DNA of 64,000 nucleotides from Pycnococcus provasolii. Lineage: Eukaryota > Chlorophyta > Pseudoscourfieldiophyceae > Pseudoscourfieldiales > Pycnococcaceae. The stretch lies in NCBI GenBank assembly GCA_938743325.2, contig OW568870.1:744001-808000 (forward strand), read 5' to 3'. Position numbers and translations under genes: made by a program. Under the pieces are notes generated by a model. That model worked only from the letters and a program-made list of their open reading frames with translations. It was not told the DNA's origin and made no database searches. Shown here in pieces: positions 57,329 to 64,000 of the stretch. Numbering within the stretch: position 1 is the first letter of the stretch; each line of letters opens with the position of its first letter.

Positions 57329-58154
57329 ATGTCGTCGCCATCGTCACTCAACGTGTTCATCGTGTACCTCCTCGCGGTCGGCATACCAATTGGAATTTTG
57401 GTAGGATACATGTATATTTCGCGATTCCTCCAGCTCAGGAGCAGAGGGGGAACGTCGTGGGCAGCGAGCTTGGTCCAAGCGTGCCCGACTGAAGTGTCGT
57501 GCGTGGGCCAGTGCCTCGCGGCGCCCCTCGTCGGCGTGCTGGCACTCGTGCTTGGCGTGCTTTATGCTGGATGGTATGTCGTCTTCGAACTGGTAGAATC
57601 TTTCAGAAGACGAAGGAGAAATGCACGTCGGCGAAAACATCGCGCGGAATTCATACAAATGCTGCCGACACCTAAAATTGTTGAAGGAAGTCCTCGAGAG
57701 CCCATGACTGTGAACGGAGAAGATGTGTGCGTCGTGTGCTTGGACAGCTTTGCTTCGATAGCGAGTGGTGTGGAAGCTGATGATGATGATTCTTCGAAGA
57801 AGATTCTACCACGGAAGAAAAAGCGATCGCTAAGATGCCTTCCTTGCGAGCATGTCTTGTGCGCGACATGCATTGAGTCTATTCTGGAGACTTCGCCAAC
57901 GCCACCAGCTCCAACTTCCGTCGCGGAATCACCGCAGCAACAACAACACCCTACTGACGAAATGGATACCACCACCGGCACCGACGACGACCATCACATA
58001 CATTCGTATGTGATGCATGATCCAATGGAGCAGACGGTGAATGATAATGATAATGATAATGATAATGATAATGATAATGATGAGCAGCATCGCAACAACA
58101 ACAACACGACCACATCGGCGACACGAGAAGACGGCAACGAAAATGACGACGACG

Positions 58155-58214
<60 letters not shown>

Positions 58215-58351
58215 GTGGTGCGGCTAGCGGACACTCGACATCAATTGGAGATGAAGATGATGTGGCGATGCTATGCCCCTTATGCCGTGCGTACATCTCC
58301 CTTCGCATGCTCCATCGCCAGCAACAACCAGCAACACTGGAAGAGGTGTAA
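57329..58351 (+). CDS. Membrane RING-finger-like protein split by low-complexity insertion
   Basis: 340 residues. Two hydrophobic helices at residues 8-32 and 65-92 anchor it in a membrane. RING-type cysteines appear as CVVCLDSF (near 132), then LRCLPCEHVLCATCIES (near 170), which gives a Cys-x-x-Cys plus Cys-x-His-x-x-Cys-x-x-Cys half. The last pair, CPLCRAY, comes only about 135 residues later. The insertion holds Asp-Asn (GATAAT)n and Asn (AAC)n runs. A likely E3 ubiquitin ligase, since all eight metal ligands are present, provided the long loop does not stop folding. The start is the ATG at 57329. Confidence 0.8.
58042..58213 (+). repeat. Coding microsatellites inside the RING gene
   Basis: GATAAT hexamers (58042-58082) and an AAC triplet run (about 58156-58213), separated by non-repetitive coding sequence. 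They encode Asp-Asn and poly-Asn. Confidence 0.9.
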
Positions 58352-58429
58352 GTATGAAGAACCAAAAAAAAGAAGTAAAGTAAACATTTTTAGTACTTAC
58401 ACTCCATTACTGAATGAGGAGGCATCTCA

Positions 58430-59518
58430 TCAGCTTTTGTCAAATGGCAGAATTTTGCCAAAAACAAAATGCTGCATGATGGGCAGTTTCCCAAGAACTT
58501 CGGCAGCCCACATGCGCTTCATTCCCGTGAACACCTTATCCCAGCCGGAGACGCCGTAGGCAATGTCGCACAGCATCGGACTCGTCTCTCCAAGTCGTCC
58601 TCCCGTCTTGACGCTCTGCACAAACTTCACGGCATCCACGTAAAGCCACTCGCCTCCTCGCATCTCTGCGACGCGGTCGTCCGTGACCACCGCCTTCACG
58701 GTGACTTCGTTCGCGTCGCCAGCGCCAGCCATGAGCTGCCCTGCACCGAAGAGGAAGGGAAGGAAGCAGTAGTCGTCAAGACCCCAGGCGCCGTGGCTGC
58801 CCGCGGGCTCGAGGTTGTAGGCTGTCTGAAGGTGTCGCGTGAGCTGCAGGTATGCGTCGAATGCAACAAGTCCGATATCCGCCGACTCGGACGTTGTCAG
58901 CACGCCAAGCTTTCCCAGGCAGTACAGCAGGGCAACGAAGCTTAGCTCGTGTCCTGTTCCGTAGTCGATACGCGTGCGGTCTCCGAAGGAGCCTTGCCAG
59001 TACGCCGCAAGCTCACCGGCGTGCGCCGCCATCGACGTTGGCAGTATGCTTTCTGTCGTTTGTGCTGCCCGCGCCACCATGGCGTCGTGCCACTCTCGAA
59101 ACGCCGGGTTTCCAAACCGCCTGTCCGCGTCGACGCGCGGCGGGTGCGTGTCGCAGAGCGCACGCAGTTGTTTGAGCTGGTCGACAATCCTCGCGATTGC
59201 GCGCACGCCATCCGTCTGAGGTTGGGCATCCGTTCTCGCTTCGAAGTCCGCTTGTCGCTGTGCGGTTGTGATTCCGTTGCACGCCGTTCCCACAGCGGCG
59301 ACGAACGCCTGTAGGTCCTGGCACGTTTCTGATTTCTTCCACTGGGACAAATCCGACGGAGATGCGATGCGGTGCAGCCGGGACATGGGTCCGTGACGAC
59401 CACCACTCTGATTATGACTGTTAGGAAGAGGAAGAGGAGCAGGAAATGCGGAAGAAGACGGGTGAGCTGACGGATGAGGTGTGGCTGACACCACAGGTGT
59501 TGGTGTGGGCATGGGCAT
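58430..59518 (-). CDS. PTPA: PP2A phosphatase activator PTPA
   Basis: 362 residues. PTPA is a peptidyl-prolyl-isomerase-like activator of protein phosphatase 2A. Recognised blocks: FGNPAFREWHDAMV, the signature RIDYGTGHELSFVALLYCL, GAWGLDDYCFLPFLFGAGQL and the C-terminal SGWDKVFTGMKRMWAAEVLG then LPIMQHFVFGKIL. The N-terminal 45 residues are Pro/Ser/Thr-rich and not conserved. Start is ATG 59518, the first Met of the frame. It lies in the cytosol or nucleus by family knowledge. Tail to tail with the RING gene (78 bp). Confidence 0.95.
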   Translation of the reverse strand: MPMPTPTPVVSATPHPSAHPSSSAFPAPLPLPNSHNQSGGRHGPMSRLHRIASPSDLSQWKKSETCQDLQAFVAAVGTACNGITTAQRQADFEARTDAQPQTDGVRAIARIVDQLKQLRALCDTHPPRVDADRRFGNPAFREWHDAMVARAAQTTESILPTSMAAHAGELAAYWQGSFGDRTRIDYGTGHELSFVALLYCLGKLGVLTTSESADIGLVAFDAYLQLTRHLQTAYNLEPAGSHGAWGLDDYCFLPFLFGAGQLMAGAGDANEVTVKAVVTDDRVAEMRGGEWLYVDAVKFVQSVKTGGRLGETSPMLCDIAYGVSGWDKVFTGMKRMWAAEVLGKLPIMQHFVFGKILPFDKS

Positions 59519-59714
59519 CTTTGAGTTCGAGGAGTTCGAGGAGGACTTGCGTGTACAAGTTGACGGCTAGTGTTGGCGTCAGTTCACACTTCGCCAGTGC
59601 CGTGAGAACGCGGTCGAGGCGCCCGTTGAGCACGTCAGAGAAGACGCTCGACGACGACGCGAGGAGAGGCGCGACTGCCGACTCGTCAAGTGTCGATGCT
59701 GACAAAAAAGGAAT

Positions 59715-59774
<60 letters not shown>

Positions 59775-59985
59775 ACGACGAGGGTAGGAGACTGTGGAGC
59801 AAGATGGGAGGAAAAAATGATAGACGAGTTGTTGGACAGATACCGGGGAGAACGTCGGACGACTCACCCGAGGGGAGGAGGAAGGGGGGGATCCCGCTCC
59901 CGATGGCGGGGGTCCCGATGGCAGGACAGGTGCGGTGTAGGGTTCATGTAGGATTGTAGGGTTTCATACTCTCCTTGCACAAGCC
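59519..59985. other. Spacer with a GAC microsatellite
   Basis: About 467 bp between PTPA and an unknown gene. A GAC/GTC run (59717-59775) gives poly-Asp or poly-Ser frames on either strand. A helical-looking minus-strand frame (about 59500-59660) lacks a Met start and is not called. Confidence 0.45.
59717..59775 (+). repeat. GAC trinucleotide microsatellite
   Basis: About 19 consecutive GAC units in a non-coding spacer. Confidence 0.95.
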
Positions 59986-61143
59986 ATGGCGTCCAGTTCC
60001 GGCGTTAAGAACTACGCTTCCCTCCCCATGCTCATTTACGACGTCTTAAAAGAAGGCTTCCCGAGTCAATTGTCGGTGAACGAAATCGTGGAGAAGATCG
60101 ATGAGAAGAAGAACTTGTTCTCGGTGCGCGAAAAGGAGGTGAACATGGGACTAATTGTTGGGACCGTGTCGAGAATGACCAACCCAAACGATGCTGCTTC
60201 TTCCGCATGGCAAGGAAAGGTGATGCGCTCTCCCGGAGTTCGACCTCGCACGTATTGGGCGGTACCGGTGGATGGAGCTCTACCCCTTCTACCACTGCCC
60301 TCTCGAAATGTACCATCTCTCTCCGCCGTCCTAAAGGCCGTACCGGCGACTGGCTACGACTACCACCTCCTCTTCAAGAGCTTGCTTGCCAACGAGCCGG
60401 AGGCCGATGTGCGAGCCGTTTGGGAGGCTCTAAAGCCCGTGAGCACCGACGGGGGGTACTTCGACCTTTGCCATGCGATAGACTTGTCTTCGCATTGGGC
60501 ACACCCGCGACTCTTTGGACTTTTTCGGAGTCACCGCAAAACAACCGGCAAGGAGACCCTCAAGTACCTCGAGATCACCTACACGCTCAAGTGGGAAAAG
60601 TGGAGCGGAATCGCAAAGGGGGCAGCCGTCGAGCTATTCTGGGGTGCCGCGCTTGGCTTGGTGGACATCGGTGTGAAGGGCATCACCCCCCACTTTGAGC
60701 TCGGCTTGTGCGGCAATTTCAGGGCGAAATTGAATGCCTTTGAAGGCGACGGCCTTTATCGCTCGCCAGAGAATGAAGAGCTCAGGAGGGCCATACGGGC
60801 GATGGAGGAGATGGAGGCGAGGGATTTGCTCGACAGGAACGCGTGGGCCGGCATCAACGTGCACTGCGAGTTCCTCAAGGACCCGACGTTCCTGGAACGG
60901 GAAGGTGGTGAGACTCCCTTTCAGTTGATTCGTCGGACTAGTGGGGACGACCTCTACGGCGTTCTCTGCAGGCACAAGGCGAAAGCCGTGTGGGATCGCT
61001 TCAAGAATCCCCAGACTGCCGTGAAAATTCTGACAAGGGAGCTCACTAATCCAGGAGAAGAAAACGACAGTCCTTACGAGTCCATGGCTTGGTTCACATT
61101 CCGCCTTGTGGGGGACAGCCCACCACCCCCACCCGTTGAATAG
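59986..61143 (+). CDS. Unrecognised 385-residue protein with winged-helix-like N-terminus
   Basis: Starts MASSSGVKNYASLPMLIYDV. Residues 10-85 (LIYDVLKEGFPSQLSVNEIV, later a TYWAVP strand) resemble a HARE/winged-helix DNA-binding module, an inference from pattern only. The remainder is mixed alpha/beta with no motif I know; the end is Pro-rich (SPPPPPPVE). Codon use seems looser than in neighbouring genes (more AGG, GGG, CTA), hinting at a recently transferred or fast-evolving gene. On the opposite strand lies the remnant of ribonucleotide reductase, whose missing downstream exons would have fallen in this stretch. Confidence 0.65.
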   Translation: MASSSGVKNYASLPMLIYDVLKEGFPSQLSVNEIVEKIDEKKNLFSVREKEVNMGLIVGTVSRMTNPNDAASSAWQGKVMRSPGVRPRTYWAVPVDGALPLLPLPSRNVPSLSAVLKAVPATGYDYHLLFKSLLANEPEADVRAVWEALKPVSTDGGYFDLCHAIDLSSHWAHPRLFGLFRSHRKTTGKETLKYLEITYTLKWEKWSGIAKGAAVELFWGAALGLVDIGVKGITPHFELGLCGNFRAKLNAFEGDGLYRSPENEELRRAIRAMEEMEARDLLDRNAWAGINVHCEFLKDPTFLEREGGETPFQLIRRTSGDDLYGVLCRHKAKAVWDRFKNPQTAVKILTRELTNPGEENDSPYESMAWFTFRLVGDSPPPPPVE

Positions 61144-61477
61144 GCATGTGAAAAGTCAGAAAAGGAGAAACAAAAGGGAAGGGGAAAACCAGAGGGAAAA
61201 GGAGAGTAAAAAACACTGAGAAGTTGCTTTTTTTTTGTTCTTCACGGGCTGACGGGGACTGGAACGCATTTTAATGGCTGCCCAGTAGGGGATAGGGACG
61301 AGGGACCCATCCTGGACCAAAAAGACAGTGCCCCCGGTTTTCCCGACCAAATAAAGAGAGATCGGCTCTGTGCCCCACCCCCTCGACCCGGGGAAAAAAA
61401 CAACGAAGAAAAACAACGGGGAGGAAAATAGGAAAGGGAGGGAAATGGGAAGGAAATAGATGAAAAAGGTTACATAC
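61144..61477. other. Spacer next to the reductase remnant
   Basis: About 334 bp, A-rich (AAAACAACGAAG etc.), with no coding frame and no continuation of the reductase exons on the minus strand. Confidence 0.4.
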
Positions 61478-61775
61478 AGAATACAAATGCTCCATGACGA
61501 AGTTGTAGAGCGACTGAGACGAGCGGCGAGTCCTTCCCGTTCCTCTCGTTCACGTAGCCCCTCATGAGCTTCACGGTCTCGCTGAACGACTTGTTCGTGG
61601 ACTTGTGCAGGTTGGAGACGGCGATGCGTGCAGCGAGCGTTGAGTAGTCGGGGTGCTTCGCCGTCATGGACGCGGCAGTTTCAGCGGCAAGCTCGTCGAG
61701 CTCGTGCGTGGTCACACCCTTGTACACGCCAGCGGTGACTTTCTGGGCGACAAGCACCTGTTTTTTTTAAATCGT

Positions 61776-61853
<78 letters not shown>

Positions 61854-62358
61854 CATGAGGTGTGTGTTGGTTGGTTGGTTGTGAGTGTAAGTCTTTGTAT
61901 TCGTTTCGTTGTTTCGAAGTCTCCAACCATGAACCATTCCATCCCCTCCCTTTTCGTGCTGCAGTTTTTTGTCAATAGAACAACACCATGTCCTTATCAT
62001 GCACCGTGTATAAGTCTGCGCAGACATACTTAAGTCCGTTCTGAAATGCACACTTTCTTTCTCACCCGCTAAAAGCCATTCCAACCACCACCACCACCAT
62101 CACCACCACCACCACCCTCCGCCGATAAGCCTCACAGAACGCAGATCACGGATTTTGTGATCAAAACAAACAACACACGAAAAGGCGCAAAATCAAACGA
62201 AAACACGAATAAGCAAAACGGAAAAGGAAGCAAGGAAAGATTCCTCCACAACAGGAAGAACAAGAAGAGACAACAGGTAAACGTACCGTGTCGCAGAAGT
62301 CCGGGTTGAGTCCATACGCGAGCTTGGATATGCGCGAGGTGATCTTGTCGAAGAGCAC
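61478..62358 (-). pseudogene. Truncated ribonucleotide reductase large-subunit (R1) fragment
   Basis: Two minus-strand exons encode part of the N-terminus of class I ribonucleotide reductase R1, which makes deoxynucleotides. Exon A 62287-62358 (VLFDKITSRISKLAYGLNPD...) and exon B from 61757 ([20 protein letters not shown], later [20 protein letters not shown]) are joined by a 529-nt GT-AG intron. Near the end of exon B the frame shifts between SPLVS and the expected LYNFVMEH, and the catalytic barrel is absent below 61478. No start exon is seen upstream either. The piece is therefore a partial duplication or a gene broken by rearrangement; a complete R1 gene presumably sits elsewhere. Confidence 0.75.
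61778..61853 (+). repeat. GA dinucleotide microsatellite in the reductase intron
   Basis: About 38 GA units with two GACAGA interruptions within the 529-nt intron. It is much longer than the simple repeats in other introns. Confidence 0.9.
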
Positions 62359-62947
62359 CTGCTCGTGTAATGGCGAATGGAATGGCGAGGGGAAGGGAAG
62401 GCACGCGGCAGAAGGGGCAGGGTAACGCGCCCTCCCCAGTGCCCCTCCCCCCTGTTGCGATAACCTAGGGTAGGGTTCGACGTATCGGAGGGAGACGTCC
62501 CAACGGTACACTGCTAGGGTTATTGCTAGGTCACGTTGATAAAACTGGGTCCCCTAGAGACGGAGGGCCCGCCCTTCGTCTAGTCCCAGTGTTACTCCGT
62601 AATATGCTTTGCCCCGCGGCCAGTTTGGGTAAACCTGGATAGTTACAGAAATCCGGGGATTGAAGAAAACGAAAAGAAAAGAGGGGAGGAGAGGAGAGTT
62701 TGTTTGGGGGTTTCGTCCCGCAAGTCCGTTCCGTTCCCGGGAAGGGGGACGCAAAAGGAACCAACCCCTAAAGTTATATTAGGAAACCAACCCCCAACTT
62801 CAACTTCAACTTCAACTTCAACGGAACTCGTGAAATCCGGCGCCATTCTGCCATTGGATTCTGGCGAGCTCCATATCAAACAACACACATACGCATCGCA
62901 TCGCATCGCATCGCATACCTTAGCTGGGTAGACAAGTAAAGTTACAT
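62359..62947. other. Spacer without gene
   Basis: About 590 bp. It has CAACTT (62797-62822) and GCATC (62893-62917) short repeats and TAGGGTT-type words (62468-62522). No reductase start exon is found on the minus strand and no other coding frame is supported. Confidence 0.45.
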
Positions 62948-63223
62948 ATGTCGTGCGCCACCGCGTGTTCCGTGTTCAGCGCCTTCTGCGCAGCCGCGCT
63001 CTTCTTCGTCGCGCGCATGGTGCAAACGGGATACCGATTCACGGGCGAATTCATGCCCGAATACCCGCCAGGAACGGAAGAAGGAACGCCGTGGACGCCA
63101 GAGACCGCCGCGACGTACCGAAAAGACGCCGCTAACAACGTGTACGCCGTCGCGGCAACATACGTCTTCATCGCGGTCATCAGCGCCGCGGCCACATGCC
63201 TAAACAGGTCCAGAACGGCATGA
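62948..63223 (+). CDS. Small two-helix membrane protein, unrecognised
   Basis: 91 residues. Predicted TM helices at residues 2-22 (SCATACSVFSAFCAAALFFV) and about 65-84 (VYAVAATYVFIAVISAAATC). The loop between is Pro/Thr/Glu-rich (FMPEYPPGTEEGTPWTPETA). I do not recognise the family. The frame and start (CATATGTCG) look genuine. The 3' end is 73 bp from the convergent kinase gene. Confidence 0.6.
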   Translation: MSCATACSVFSAFCAAALFFVARMVQTGYRFTGEFMPEYPPGTEEGTPWTPETAATYRKDAANNVYAVAATYVFIAVISAAATCLNRSRTA

Positions 63224-63296
63224 ATAACGTCGACGAATGTAATTGTACTTTACACGATTTTCTCTGTTACACTTGTACTGTACCCACTATACCAAA

Positions 63297-64000
63297 CTAC
63301 AGAGGAAGACTGAGGGTGTCACACCTCGTGCGCACATCACGCGCCGCACTATACCAGCGCTCACGCAACTTGTCACCCGCTGCGCCGCGCTCAGCCGGAA
63401 CGTGCGTTCCCTCTCGCGACACCACCTCGCTGGCCACCACCACCCCAAGCGCGAGGCCGTCGAGCACGTCGTCTGGCGTCCAAGGGGCCGAGCGCTGCGA
63501 TAGCACCGCCAGTGCACCCGCGGCTAAGGCATCTCCAGCACCACTCACACCCACGACGCGACTTACCGGCACAGCGGGCACGTGATAGCAACGCAGTGGA
63601 GGCGCCGAAGTCGTGCTAGAGTACGACGAGGCGTAGAGCAGCACGCCGTCGGCACCGATCGTCACGACGACGTACGACACTCCTGCGCGCAGAAGCGTGC
63701 GAGCACCTCCCGCCAGACGTCGTGCAGTCTCTTGCATATCGCCGCCGCCGCCGCCGCCACTGCCGTCGTAGGCTGATCCTCCGAGTGACGCCGCGAGCGC
63801 GTGAAGCTCATCCTCGTTCGGGCTTACCACCGTCACGTGCGGCAGAATCGCGGTGGCACGGCGGCACTTTGCCATTGACGTTGGCTCAAGCCAGAGCCGA
63901 CCTCGAGGTGCGGTGGTGGCAATCGCCTGCAGCGCAAGCGGCGTGATGTTGCAGTCACAGATCACGGCGCCGGCGATTCGAAGCGACGGCGCAAAGCGCT
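63297..64000 (-). CDS. PfkB-family carbohydrate/nucleoside kinase, 5'-partial (C-terminal part)
   Basis: The frame is open to the window end, so the N-terminus lies outside; 234 codons visible. GVSGAGDALAAGALAVL is the PfkB signature 2 with the catalytic Asp. Before it lie ICDCNITPLALQAI, WLEPTSMAKCRRA, VVSPNEDELHAL and VVVTIGADGVLLY. The EPTS plus NEDEL arrangement recalls pseudouridine kinases and related ribokinase-type enzymes more than fructokinases, but substrate is not proved. A Gly-rich loop (GGGGGGD) interrupts the region before the signature. Confidence 0.85.
   Translation of the reverse strand, partial: RFAPSLRIAGAVICDCNITPLALQAIATTAPRGRLWLEPTSMAKCRRATAILPHVTVVSPNEDELHALAASLGGSAYDGSGGGGGGDMQETARRLAGGARTLLRAGVSYVVVTIGADGVLLYASSYSSTTSAPPLRCYHVPAVPVSRVVGVSGAGDALAAGALAVLSQRSAPWTPDDVLDGLALGVVVASEVVSREGTHVPAERGAAGDKLRERWYSAARDVRTRCDTLSLPL

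Noticed and set aside
59421-59867. Minus-strand frame with a helical-looking FSDVLNGRLDRVLTALAKCE segment
   Set aside because: No Met anywhere in the frame, much of it is poly-Ser from the GAC repeat, and it overlaps the PTPA start region in another frame. Might be an exon but cannot be supported.
62161-62511. Extended minus-strand frame around reductase exon A
   Set aside because: Only 62287-62358 matches R1; the flanks are intron or spacer and start at GTG.
1-64000. CRISPR array, bacterial operon or prophage
   Set aside because: Tandem arrays here lack spacer-repeat alternation, genes have GT-AG introns and eukaryotic families; nothing prokaryotic or phage-like seen.

Overview
This 64 kb window looks like nuclear DNA of a green alga, probably a prasinophyte-grade marine picoalga. 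It is GC-rich and gene-dense, with about 33 genes split between both strands. Most genes are intronless. The five introns I can place are GT-AG: four are 95-141 nt and one, in a damaged gene, is 529 nt. The lineage call rests on a GapB-type plastid GAPDH with the redox C-terminal extension, an LCIB-type theta carbonic anhydrase and several proteins with likely plastid-targeting leaders. A CCDC81 homologue suggests that basal bodies or flagella are still encoded. The species cannot be named from sequence alone.

Layout. 1-9.2 kb: 5'-truncated UGGT (ER glycoprotein folding sensor), HYPK, GapB, and a secreted sugar-lactone oxidase. 9.4-16.8 kb: an FAD oxidase fused to a CYTH/ThTPase-like domain, LCIB, an unresolved small gene, a saccharopine-dehydrogenase-like plastid protein and a sterol-desaturase/fatty-acid-hydroxylase family enzyme. 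16.8-26 kb: an unrecognised nuclear-type protein, PIG-Q (GPI anchor synthesis), a seven-repeat RCC1-like propeller, a type I membrane protein, RNase T2 and a BIVM-like protein. 26.8-34.2 kb: a giant Dispatched-like RND protein (2476 aa) whose second ectodomain carries fibronectin-III domains and hydroxyproline-type proline tracts. 34.4-48.6 kb: tandem thioredoxin-fold protein, a Qa-SNARE, an SK-like channel with an aberrant selectivity filter, a proline-rich unknown, an ANKRD13-like protein, allantoinase and TRAPPC2. 49-64 kb: a small unknown, CCDC81, an ARMT1/DUF89 phosphatase, a Copia fossil, a C2/lipase-3 protein, a RING protein split by low-complexity sequence, PTPA, an unknown protein, a truncated ribonucleotide reductase fragment, a small membrane protein and a 3' part of a PfkB kinase.

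There are no operons. Genes are arranged as head-to-head pairs with 120-270 bp between them and as tail-to-tail pairs with 25-115 bp between them. A secretory-pathway theme recurs (UGGT, PIG-Q, TRAPPC2, syntaxin, ANKRD13-like, Dispatched-like), but I see no co-regulated cluster. Spacers hold interstitial TTAGGG-type telomeric repeats, two tandem arrays, many microsatellites and a recurring palindromic TACTGTAC word. The best candidates for undescribed biology are the FAD-oxidase/CYTH fusion, the Dispatched-FN3-proline protein and the SK-like channel lacking GYG.
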